NCBI GenBank assembly: GCA_035578175.1
Contig: JAQMRL010000001.1
Location: 438,798,124-438,862,123 of the forward strand
DNA from: Catonia carolina
Taxonomy: Eukaryota; Arthropoda; Insecta; Hemiptera; Achilidae
Reading direction: 5' to 3'
Length of the DNA: 64,000 nucleotides
Every line of letters starts with the position of its first letter. The first letter of the stretch is position 1. Under the pieces are notes generated by a model, which was not told where the DNA came from, did not search any database, and saw only the letters and a list, made by a program, of their open reading frames with translations. Of the stretch, positions 32,496 through 42,063 are shown piece after piece. Both the position numbers and the translations under genes were made by a program.

Positions 32496-32713
32496 CCCAT
32501 CGGTGACAAACTCTTCTATTATTTCATCTCCAGCGCCAGAAATTGCAGATGTAACACCACCGACACCACCACTACTTGTGTTTGTGTTGTTTGGAGATAA
32601 ACTCGTTGGTACGGTCACTACTGGATGTGTTGCACTGGATGTGTTCCCCGCATTATATTTAGACAACCAATGGAACTCTTGTGAACCGGTACCACCCCTT
32701 CGTTTACCGACAT
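32496..32713 (-). CDS. Ocrl: Ocrl exon: Ser/Thr/Asn/Gly-rich linker
   Basis: Acceptor TTGATTTACAG. AT completes a split codon with the exon at 38286, then VGKRRGGTGSQEFHWLSKYN, followed by a low-complexity stretch rich in S, T, N and G (SLSPNNTNTSSGGVGGVTSA) and DEIIEEFVTDG, with a phase-0 donor GTTAGT. EFHWLSKYN is reminiscent of the end of the PH region in INPP5B; the low-complexity part should be disordered. Confidence 0.88.
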
Positions 32714-32991
32714 CTGTAAATCAACAAACATTAATTTAAAACAACAAATTTGCAAATGACTTTCATGCAAATAAGATTAGTTTCTACTTTCAAAAAAGTT
32801 ATTTCTTTCTTTTTATGATAAAAATCTATCCCCTTTTTTATAAAAACACCCACCTGTTAACCAACCCGTGAATGTTTATGCAATATGAAGTAAATATGTC
32901 TGTTGTGGGCAAATACATGTTCTATAAAAGTTAATAAATTTTAAAATAAGTTTTTAAAAAAGTACTGTAAAGTACACACAACACACCACTT

Positions 32992-34070
32992 CTCCCGTGT
33001 TTTGGCAAAAGGATGTATGTGAAAAAAAAATTGGTTTTTTTTTTATTTACGATTCTAAGGTAATTTTTTGCGCTTTTTTCAAAAATCCTATTGCCAAGTC
33101 TGTACGAGTTATAGTTTTCAAGATACAATGATGGCAAAAAGCTGTATGTACGCGCCTATTTTGAGAAATTTTAGAGGCAAAATGGTGTATGTGTTAATAA
33201 ATTGGTAATTAAAGATTGGCACAAAGATGTATGAATTCTTTTCACCACTTTTCTTTCTGAAAACACTGAAAATCACATTGCTATAAAACGGGAATATGAT
33301 GTATGTGCGATTAATACTTTTTACTTTAGTAAACTGTGTTGTTAAAATAGTTTTAGTCAATGGTAAAAGGGGTTAAATGGCTTATGCTTCTTTTTGGTAT
33401 ATTTTATAATCATTTGCATTTAGAGAAAGGCACACGGCAGAAGGATGTATGCTCAAATAATACCTTTTGCCTATGAAATGCTGAAAATTAACTATCCAAA
33501 ACAAACATAGAAAAAGGTGTATACCATATTTTACATTATGTTTACTGCTGCTCATGAACAGTCATTCCATAAGGGAAAAAGGTGTATGAACTTAATACAC
33601 CATTTTGCCGCTCATACACAATGAGACTTTGTTTTGGTGTTAGTTTCAGATTATGTCCAACCTTAGGCTGTATATTCATACAGCCTAAGGTAATCTATTC
33701 ATGCCATTCTATTCTTCTATTCATGCTAAGGCGAAAAGGGATAAACAGCTTTTTGCCAATACAGACTGCATTCGATGCAATTAATGAAACGGCTGTAAAC
33801 AGTGGGTACACCTTTCTGCCATAGTTTCACTTATTTTTTTTGGATTTTTTCCCATTAAGGCAAAATGGTTTAACTAAGTTTTTAGGGTTTTAACAAGTTT
33901 TTTACAAATTTTTGACTATGTAGTCATAAACAGAACATTAAAAACTATAACAATACATAAAGTACTCAATTAGAAAGTCATTTACAAAAAAACGGCCGCA
34001 ATTTAAACTTTGAATGCAATTCCTGAAAAGTTGTGTTTTTGGGATACACCTTTTTGCCTATTTAGGGGAG
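32992..34070. mobile_element. 1.08-kb element of repeated GGCAAAAAGGTGTATG motifs
   Basis: Ends CTCCCGTGTTTTGGCAAAAG (32992) and, inverted, CTCCCCTAAATAGGCAAAAA (complement ending 34070) are bordered by ACTT on both sides (32988-32991, 34071-34074). The motif GGCAAAAAGGTGTATG or close variants occurs on plus at about 33004, 33133, 33176, 33218, 33436, 33505 and 33573, and on minus at about 33594, 33750, 33808 and 34045, switching orientation near a 13-bp palindrome (33665-33694). No ORF. It looks like a non-autonomous DNA transposon with many transposase-binding sites, of unassigned superfamily. Confidence 0.65.
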
Positions 34071-34132
34071 ACTTGTGCGCACTCCGTCAGAAACTGTGTG
34101 TAAACTGTCGTTTTTGACGCTTTTGTCACAAT

Positions 34133-34174
34133 GCATACATACATACATACATACATACATACATACATACATAC
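34133..34174. repeat. (CATA)n microsatellite
   Basis: About ten perfect tetranucleotide units just to the right of the 1.08-kb element. Confidence 0.95.
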
Positions 34175-34370
34175 TGTAACTGTAATTATTTAAGTTAAGT
34201 TTAGTTTAAATGGAACCTTTGACAAAGGAAGATGCAATCTTCACAATAAAAAATTTTCTACAAACTCAAATGTTATTACCCGAAGAAGCAATGTTCACCG
34301 CGAAAAGTACTCACAAAAAATTTGGTGTGAAACACCCACACAACTTTCTCTTGCCAAAGCAAATAATTAA

Positions 34371-34870
34371 CAGGTTGGCCGCCGCCCATGTTAAAGGAAA
34401 CCCCTTCCCGACAGGTCACGTAATAAAAACACAGTTTCTTTTTAATTATGTGTTTATTATTCTATTAATATAAAAAAAACCATTAATACAATTAAATATA
34501 ATGAAAAAAGTGAGTTCACCGGTTTAAATTAATTAGATAAAAAACTATTACGATAAAACAACAAATTAAACTAAAAATTGGACAAAATTCACAATAAAAT
34601 GATGTTTATTCAATGAAACAACGGAAGCGAATGGCATCAGTTCTCTCCCGTGTCATTAGAGTTCTTATGACGTCTCAAAGATGTTGCTACCGTACATATA
34701 CGCAAAAGTATGCCATAGAGGCCGTATTAAAATTACAACACTCTCCAAGCCGGCCGCGAAAAGATATTAACAAAATTGTAGAATAGGAATTGAGTAGCAA
34801 CCGTATTACTCACGGCCTGTGGGTAACAAAAGCCTGAGTAGCGCCGGCGCATCTCACAGCAGCCAACCTG
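34371..34870. mobile_element. 500-bp TTAA-type MITE, nested in HX
   Basis: Ends CAGGTTGGCCGCCGCC and, inverted, CAGGTTGGCTGCTGTG, with TTAA on both sides (34367-34370, 34871-34874). HX sequence resumes exactly after the second TTAA ('aataattaa' joined to 'caatataacc'). TTAA targeting suggests piggyBac or Kolobok mobilisation; no coding remains. Confidence 0.85.
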
Positions 34871-34993
34871 TTAATAATATAACCTAACATTAGTATTAAA
34901 ACATTAGAAATAAACAAAAAAAAACTAACCTCAATAATCATAACCTAATTTTAATAATGAGTGAGACGCAAAATGAAAATCAACTTCAGTTTG

Positions 34994-35204
34994 AATGAAA
35001 AATTGAAACTAAAAAATTTTTTCACATTTATTTAAAACTTACAGAAGATGGTACATCTTCAGTCACTTGTATAAAACTGTTTTATACAAGTGACTGAAGA
35101 TGTACCATCTTCTGTAAATTTTAAATAAATCTGAAAAAAATTTTTAGTTTCAATTTTTCATTTACTCTGATGATGGTGGATCCACCGAAACACGTGTAAG
35201 TAGA
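34994..35204 (+). mobile_element. 211-bp hammerhead element with 12-bp duplication
   Basis: It is flanked by AACTTCAGTTTG (34982-34993 and 35205-35216) within HX sequence. It consists of a long perfect hairpin (about 35035-35120) followed by a single-stranded tail that holds one complete hammerhead-like motif at its right end. The right boundary lies only 6 bases past the predicted cleavage site. Long target duplications fit retroposition rather than cut-and-paste. Confidence 0.8.
35161..35202 (+). ncRNA. hammerhead ribozyme motif, family 1
   Basis: UACU/AGUA stem I (35163-35166 with 35199-35202), CUGAUGA 35167-35173, U, GGUG-GAUC-CACC, GAA 35187-35189, ACACGUGU 35190-35197 (palindromic stem III) and A at 35198 before the predicted cleavage. 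The core is intact. Confidence 0.75.
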
Positions 35205-36002
35205 AACTTCAGTTTGGCTTAAAAATACGGAAAATCACTCTTTCACGCTAAACTAAGCTCTGTAGAGAAAAATTTTCTAATTAAAAGTCATATTTATTTT
35301 TAATTTCTATAAATTTTATTATATACATTTTTGTCGTAATATGTATACTAAGGCTAAAATCTCTAAAAAATCGATTTTTCACACGTTTTCGTGAGAAAAA
35401 ACCAGAAAATTGTTTATTACTGCTAAACTAAGCATTATACAAAAACTGTTTAAAAAAAAAGTTGTAGGATTTTAAATTTTTTACAACTTTTATTATATAT
35501 ACATTTTTGGGTTAAATTGCATATTAAAGCCGCAATCTTAAAAAAAACAGCCTCATCAAGAATTTCAGCAGAGATCTCGCCTACCCTATCTTGTAGAGCA
35601 TAAAAATTTTTAGTAATTCAGGCGATTTTAAAAAAAATTGTAGGACCAGTTTTTGAGAAAATCACAAAAAGTGAAAAATTACATGAATAATAAACTTCTA
35701 CTTCCGGTTGACCAATTTTGTAGAAAATGTTCGTGTCAGGTCTGGTAGGGGTATGTAACTTAAGTTTCAAGTTCGTATGATGTTCCATTCTTGAGATATT
35801 CTGTATACACGTACGCACGCATGCATGCACACACACACCTACGCACACACGCGCGCGCGCACACACAGACCAATCGCTAAAAACATGTTTTTTGGGTTCA
35901 GGGTGTCTGAAAACAAGTAGATCCGTTGAAAACTCGATTTCGAAAAATCAACATGAAAACAATACTTTCCTTCCTATATATTCATACAGGCAAGAGAACG
36001 TA

Positions 36003-36578
36003 AAAAAAGGTAATTATTAAAAGTTTTTTTTTATATAAATACTACAAAAAACCTGAATAAATTACATTTATACCGTAACAGTACAAGCAGTTAATTTTTT
36101 GCCCAGAATCAAGTCTGGATTATCAACGGTCCAGATTTTTGACATCCGCATTACTGACGATCTACTCTACTTCTGACAAAACAAAACACTTCGATAAAAT
36201 TATAAGAAATTCTTGGATTCCATTAAAACAAAACAATCCTAGAGGAAAAACCGATGCAAACTGTATATAACTACAGATACAAACAAGTATGAATTTCACA
36301 AAGTGCCAATAACATAGTTTTCCTTGATACTTTTAATGCAATACACTATCCTTATATTATCATAAAACCATGATAACCACTATTATACTACATTTAAAAT
36401 ATAATAAAATACATTAAGATCTCTGCTAATAGATAAGAAATAATACACAAATATTATCCTGTTAGAAATAAATAATTAATTAATGGTGTATATGGACAAT
36501 ATTAATTACAACCTACAGGGTACTTCAAAATGGATGTAACTTGTTTTCAGCTGACAATTTTATTTTACTTTTATTCTT
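36003..36578. other. AT-rich intron sequence, no gene
   Basis: I see no exon or element ends. Confidence 0.4.
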
Positions 36579-36631
36579 GAAATATATATTTCTAACCACC
36601 AGAATATGGTAACATAAAACACTTACCAATG

Positions 36632-36672
36632 TTTATAGCGCTTTCGTGTATCTTGTACACATCTTCAGTAAA
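36632..36672 (-). ncRNA. hammerhead ribozyme motif, family 2
   Basis: Minus strand: stem I UUUA (36669-36672) with UAAA (36632-36635), core CUGAAGA (N7 = A, a permitted position), U, stem II GUGUA-CAAGA-UACAC, GAA, AGCGCU as palindromic stem III, and A at 36636 as cleavage-site base. The sequence differs entirely from family 1 outside the core, yet the layout is the same. Confidence 0.7.
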
Positions 36673-36795
36673 TAAAAATTTATTTTACGTCAAAATTTAA
36701 AACTTCCTGCTCTTACCATGGTAGATAAGGAATCAATCCTTATCTACCATGGTAAGAGCAGGAAGTTTTAAATTTTGACGTAAAATAAATTTTAA

Positions 36796-36837
36796 TTTAC
36801 TGAAGATGTGTACAAGAATACACGAAAGCGCTATAAA
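36796..36837 (+). ncRNA. hammerhead ribozyme motif, family 2
   Basis: Mirror copy of the preceding motif on the plus strand, with one extra A in the stem II loop. Core CUGAAGA 36800-36806, GAAA and stem I complementarity are retained. Confidence 0.7.
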
Positions 36838-37025
36838 CATTGGTAAGTGTTTTATGTTACCGTATTTTGGTGGTTAGAAATATATATTTCAATTTTGAAT
36901 AATACGGCTGTTTAAAATCCTACATAGGATGTTTGATAAAATACTTTTATTCCATATTAAAATATCTAGTTTGAAACACTCACATGACTTTCTCTTGCCA
37001 ATATAAATAAGAAACATTTTTATTA

Positions 37026-37540
37026 CCTTATATTTAATCATTAGTAAATAATGTAAAATTAAAAACATAACCTAATTTTAAAATTGAAATATATATTTCT
37101 TAGCCACCAGAATACGGTAACATAATACGTTCTGTAAATGCGTGTTTGTTTTAGGTTATTTATCGTATTTTTTGGTGTTTTATATCAAGTCATAATATTC
37201 AATATTATTAATTTAATAATTTTTAACTATTAAATAAATTCTCTGCATGCTAAAATATTAATTTCATTACCGACAGGATACTGATGTGTAAATAAGTGAA
37301 AACTGCAATGACCGGTGATTAGAAAATAGGACATAACTTTTTTTTATATTAACCAACTTTTAAAAATTTAAAATAGTTTTGTAGAAAAAAGAATTCTCTA
37401 GATGGCTTTTATATAAGTTTTTATAGAAAATTATAAATTTCTAAGTTACAATTAAAAAAACTTTAAAAAAAATTGATTTACAAGAAATAAATTTTTTTTT
37501 AAATTTGTAGAAAAAAATTTATTTCAAAGACAATAAAAGT
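37026..37540. other. AT-rich intron sequence with repeat fragments
   Basis: A stub of an HX end lies at 36962-37025, and a fragment related to the outer part of family 2 fold-back repeats at about 37077-37260. No exon. Confidence 0.45.
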
Positions 37541-37544
37541 AATT

Positions 37545-37903
37545 TCAATCTGTTCGTTGCACGGCTAAAATAAATAGTTCTGTTTGTTATCACATGGTCA
37601 GCCAATCAAATGACTGAATCATTTAATAAGAGAAGAGGTAGAGGTGTACTGTGACACTAATCAGAGTTATCTCCTCTGAAAGTAATGAATTTCATTTTAC
37701 AACCAGACCCTGTGGTGAATGAAGTGAAGGTGTCATTTGCAGAGTGGAAAATATGTGCTTTTCAGAGGGCCCGGCGTGCTGATAAGCGCACTTTTTCACT
37801 CAGTGAGGAAGGCATGGTAAACCACCTCACTCCTCAATTTACTTAGTAAAACCTCTAGAGGTTCAAACCAGCCTCTAGAGGCTGATGACCTAAACAACAA
37901 CAA
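37545..37903 (+). repeat. SINE-like family D, plus copy
   Basis: It runs from 'caatctgttcgttgcacggc' to 'gatgacctaaacaacaacaa'. The far 5' end is missing. Confidence 0.78.
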
Positions 37904-38053
37904 AAGTAATTTGTTGGTCTAAATTGTTACTAAATTCTTGAAAAATGAAAAAAAAATTTAAGAGAATTGGTTAAAACAAAAGAAAAGTTATTGTCTATTT
38001 ACAATGAGTGTCATTTTATGCAAAATGAAATCCAACTGTAAGGCCACCAACTG

Positions 38054-38229
38054 CCGGCCGCATTGGCGCAGTTGGTAACGTGCTCCCCTCTCATCATGCG
38101 GTTCTGGGTTCGAATCCCACTCAGGCACGGCATATTTTCATACGTTACAAAAAATCATTTCATCCTTCATTGTCTGCATTAGCAGTAATTGCAGAACAGT
38201 CGGACGTTAAACCAAAAAAAAAAAAAAAC
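38054..38229 (+). repeat. tRNA-derived SINE, family B, reference copy
   Basis: The head GCCGCATTGGCGCAGTTGGT contains an A-box-like region, and GGGTTCGAATCCCA is a B box. The body, beginning 'ggcacggcatattttcatac', ends 'cagtcggacgttaaacc' with a 14-bp A tail. It stops about 57 bp from the donor of the exon at 38286. Confidence 0.82.
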
Positions 38230-38285
38230 CAACAGTACGAAACAATTCGTAGGTCAATGGGGGGTTAAAATAAACCACTACTTAC

Positions 38286-38420
38286 GATCAATAGCCCTGA
38301 AAAGATCGGTTACAAAATTGCTAGTCTTCATGCCAGGCACCATTTCAAATAATAACTTTAGTTTTCTGGACGTTATGTTCACATAGACATCACTATTATC
38401 TTGGTGTTTACTTTCTGCAT
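38286..38420 (-). CDS. Ocrl: Ocrl exon: second half of PH domain
   Basis: Acceptor GGTTTGTTTAG. AT completes Asp with the previous exon, then AESKHQDNSDVYVNITSRKL and KLLFEMVPGMKTSNFVTDLF, RAID, with one base left before GTAAGT. The alternating hydrophobic strand followed by an amphipathic helix (NFVTDLFRAI) is the end of a PH fold. Confidence 0.9.
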
Positions 38421-39191
38421 CTAAACAAACCAAACACACATGCTTTACTAGACTAAATTACAATCATAAAATAGTCAATAAAATAGTCAACAAAGTCATA
38501 AAAATTCAAAATTCAAAATAGATTATTGCGTCTCCTGTATTACAAAAAATATGATATGTCATGCCCTTTAGGGTTTTCTACGGAGACGATGAGAAGAATT
38601 TTTGACATAAAATCCCTTGAAGTCAAATGAAATGTGATGTGTATGCAATTTTTGTATAAAATATTAAATAATAAGGTTGAGGATATTGTTAAAAACATTT
38701 TTTATTATGTACCTTTTGTTAGATGCAGGACTTTTAATCTGTTTTATTTGCGTAAAGTGAACACTGTGCAATACAGTAATACTTTCTTAATACGGACGTT
38801 ATCCTTTTTTAATAAATTTAATCTGGAACTCGATCCTTTTTTTGATAATTACAAACAATTTTCATCAAAATGTTATCAGGCGCTCACCAACCAACAATTG
38901 ACATAAATTCACAGAGCAGACTCACATCTTTTTCTTTCTCTCTTCCTTTCCTTCTTTCTTTTTTTCTATTGTTTCTTTTTCCTTTTCCTTTTATTAATTT
39001 ATAAATAAATAATATTATTTTTGAACAAGTTTTGCTAAACTATTTTTTGTGGGAATTTTTGTTTTTTTCTTATTAATTTATTATTATAATAAGTAATTTT
39101 ATTGAAACATTATTTAATGTTTATGAGAAAAAGAGACAAAAAGTGTATTAGCATGTATATTATGTAAATAAAATAGTTATAAGCAAATATT
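38421..39191. other. intron sequence, no gene seen
   Basis: Includes a T/C-rich tract at 38930-38990. No recognisable element. Confidence 0.4.
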
Positions 39192-39590
39192 CTGCCCATA
39201 ACAGACAGGTGGAGTGTCAAATTATTTACACTTAATCTGTTCGTTACAGGGCTAAAATAAATAGTTCTGTTTCTTATCGCATGGTCAGTCAATTAAATGA
39301 CTGAATCATTTAACAACAGAAGAGGTAGAGGTGTAAAAGACACTAATCAGAGTTATCTCCTCTGAAAGTAATGAATTTCATTGTACAGCCAGACCCTGTG
39401 GTGAATGAAGTGAAGGTGTCATTTGCATAGTGGAAAATATGTGCTTTTCAGAGGGCCCGGCATGCTGATAAGCGTACTTTTCCACTCAGTGAGTTGTGGC
39501 AATGGTAAACCACCTCACTCCTCGTTTTACTTAGTAAAACCTCTACAGGTTCAAACCAGCCTTTCGGCTGTTGACCTAAACAACAAGCAA
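39192..39590 (+). repeat. SINE-like family D, plus copy, full length
   Basis: From 'gcccataacagacaggtgga' to 'gttgacctaaacaacaagc'. Among the best preserved copies. Confidence 0.8.
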
Positions 39591-39689
39591 ATATTGTTTT
39601 GTAAATATGTAATTTTTTTGTCAATAAGGCTTATATGGATAAGTTCTATTAGCCTTATTGTTGTAAATAAATAAATAAAATCTTAAGTG

Positions 39690-39895
39690 AGTCACGGGTT
39701 ACCACGAAACGCCAAGAAAGTAGCAACCAAACAGCTGAAATGAGGTTTTTAAGAAGAGTTAAGGGCTGCTCAAGGCTGGATCTAATACATAACAAGGAAA
39801 TTAGATCCGAGTTGGGTGTATTTAGTTTGAATGAAAAAGTGGAGTACCGCAATCAATAAAGGTACTTACCTTTATTGATTGCGGTACTCCACTTT
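39690..39895. mobile_element. non-LTR fragment ending in a 30-bp hairpin
   Basis: Plus-strand frame SSNQTAEMRFLRRVKGCSRL and DLIHNKEIRSELGVFSLNEK is a reverse transcriptase C-terminal segment. It runs into a perfect inverted repeat (about 39836-39865 / 39868-39897, two-base spacer, containing 'gtggagtaccgcaatcaata'), so the last 30 bases are present in both orientations. Confidence 0.7.
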
Positions 39896-40109
39896 TATTT
39901 TCTAGATACTTTATACGGTAACATAATTAACCACCAGAAACATAACTAACCACCAGAATACGGTAACATAATACGATCTGTAAATGCGTGTTTGTTAAGA
40001 GTTTTTAGGTTATTTATTGTAATTTTCGGTGTTTTATATAAAGTCATAATATTCAACATTATTAATTTAATAATTTTTAACTATTAAATAAATTCTCTGC
40101 ATCAGTACA

Positions 40110-40686
40110 TTCTCTGTACATCAGTAAACTTAACAGGTTGACTCCCATGAGACACTTATACGCCTCTCACCAGATCTGTAAAATTTAATTTTGAGAGACT
40201 GATCCGTCTCTCATGTAATAGTGTTTTTAATAGAATCGTGAGACGAATTGGATGCTCATTTGCATTGAATCATATACTGAGCTGTTATAAATGAGTTCAA
40301 AAAACATTTCCCCAGTCATGGTTCATGATTTACTTGATCCGATCGAGTCAAAAATGAGTCAGTGAAACTTGACAGCTTATTATTACTATTACATAATATT
40401 GACTATTATTATAGCTGTTTATTATTGCATTATTAATCATTTTTTAATTATATTATACAATGAATGAAATCATTTTATCTTTTAATTTTATATGGTTTTC
40501 ATAATACAATATTTTTTTCATTGTAAATGTTGACTCTGGTTGGTGCCTCTATGTAGACAACTGGTACTCAAGTTTACCACTCGCCGAACAACTGCTTGAT
40601 AGAGAGACACATCATTGATATCTGCGTAGTTTTATTGAAAAATAGCCTAAAGTAAACTATTTATAAAATACTTATGATACTAGGTG
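40110..40686. other. AT-rich sequence with possible TTAA element start
   Basis: TTAA at 40129-40132 is followed by CAGGTTGACTCCCATGAGAC, similar to 19041. No matching right end was found. No exon. Confidence 0.4.
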
Positions 40687-40726
40687 AACCTGTGCGGGAA
40701 AACCGGCACAAAAGTGTAAATTTTTT

Positions 40727-40995
40727 TTATAGAACTTCTCTGTAAACAACATTTTTTGTTTTATTGTTGGGTGGCATTATTTGAACTTTTAGGCTATCAA
40801 ATGATCTGACACATGACATAGCAACGTACAATTGTCCATGTGAAAATACCGGCTGTGGCAGAAAAAGGGCAACTTTGTTGAATGTTTGGCCTTGGGATTT
40901 ATTTATTGTAATCGCAAATGCTAATCGGATGGGGAACTGTCTTCTACTGTTATGACTTCTAAATCAAGAAAATTTTCATATATTCTTAGATTCTT
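40727..40995 (-). pseudogene. Helitron RepHel helicase, C-terminal fragment
   Basis: The minus-strand frame reads [20 protein letters not shown], then [20 protein letters not shown] and [20 protein letters not shown] to a stop at 40727. These are the last helicase motifs of the Pif1-like domain of Helitrons ([13 protein letters not shown] and [13 protein letters not shown]). Cys replaces the conserved Arg of SRV. The frame is open for about 85 codons; the rest of the protein is gone. Confidence 0.85.
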
Positions 40996-42063
40996 AGATT
41001 TCCGATGTTACTAATTTCCAAATTATTTTGGGTTTTATCAAGTGCGGTACGCAACCCAATTCGTAATCTAATTGAATTTTGTCTTCGCGCATTATAATAA
41101 GGTGTCTGACAAACTGATTCCGTTCGAGCACTTCGAGGCGAGCCTAGTCTCCTTCCTGCGTTGGTAGGCCGATACTTCAGCTCATTGAACTTGCCCCCTC
41201 TCCAAACTGAAATAGCTGTGCGAGATGTGGGAGGGATAGATAGAGAAAGAGAGAGGTCTATACTTCAGTTCGTTGAACTTGCCCCCTCTCCAATCTATTT
41301 TAGACCTCCTATTTTACGGTCATAAATCGAAATATTTGATTTTGGATAGTTTTCTGCAAATCTACTCGAACAGATGATTCATTTGAGCCCACTTCGGGGA
41401 AAATCGGTGAAGGTTCAGGTGGTTAAAATCGTGTTGAAAAAAACCTGCTCGCTATTAATATATAGATTTTATAGAAATACAAGTAAAATTTCATTGAGAC
41501 ACACATCACTCTTTCACAGTAAATTTGATTTTTTTACGCGAGTAGTAACTGTGATCAGTCTCTCACCTAAAAAAACAGCCCCAAAAAAATTTAAGCTTCA
41601 CAATACTTTAAGACTTGAAAGAAAATTAATTTAAAAGCGGTGCTATTAGACGAAAAGGTTAGATAAAGGCCAGGCCAGCTGCGAGCGCTGGACTATGCAT
41701 CCGAATACTTGAATTTGACCCCGCGTACCCCTCCAACCTACAGTAAGATGTACAGTCAGAGTGTTGTTGAAAATTGACAACTCCCGTTGCATTTTGTAGG
41801 CATGCTGTTCCATTGTTGATCACATACACTGCGTTATTGCAGTACATACAAGACTATACTAATGCAGACGCACGATTTGCCCAGCGCTCTCCTTACGAAA
41901 ATCAGGCTATAACTTCAATTAATTTTAACAGTCTTATGGTGTTATAAGAGTGAGACAAACGTCATTCGTACATTGGCTTTGAGTGAGGGTGTTAGGTTAG
42001 TAAGAGGTAAGAGGGTGTTTTTAGTAACCTGTTATCATTATAATAACTGCCTCAATCCATTAA
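40996..42063. other. intron sequence with a short local duplication
   Basis: The segment 'tacttcagctcattgaactt...gccccctctccaa' (41171-41209) is repeated at 41259-41297. I see no coding signal. Confidence 0.45.

Larger units (their letters stand above)
34316..36002 (-). mobile_element. HX repeat, minus, with two nested insertions
   Basis: The left end is at about 34321 (slightly mutated: ATTTGGTGTG) and the right hairpin end is at 35973-36002. It is interrupted by a TTAA element (34371-34870) and by a hammerhead element (34994-35204); removing both restores continuous HX sequence. The microsatellite contains mixed CA/CG units (35809-35868). Confidence 0.8.
36579..36893. mobile_element. fold-back ribozyme element, family 2, intact
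   Basis: Nearly perfect palindrome: arms of about 150 bp (from 'ttgaaatatatatttctaac') meet at a centre near 36734 ('aggaatcaatcctt'). Each arm carries one hammerhead-like motif, on opposite strands. It contains no ORF. A related copy is at 45425-46660, and one-sided fragments lie near 37077-37260 and 39935-40110. Confidence 0.85.

Noticed and set aside
33582..33824. 80-codon plus-strand ORF in the 1.08-kb element
   Set aside because: It crosses the central palindrome and the repeated motifs; its composition is what these motifs give when translated, and no transposase motif is present.
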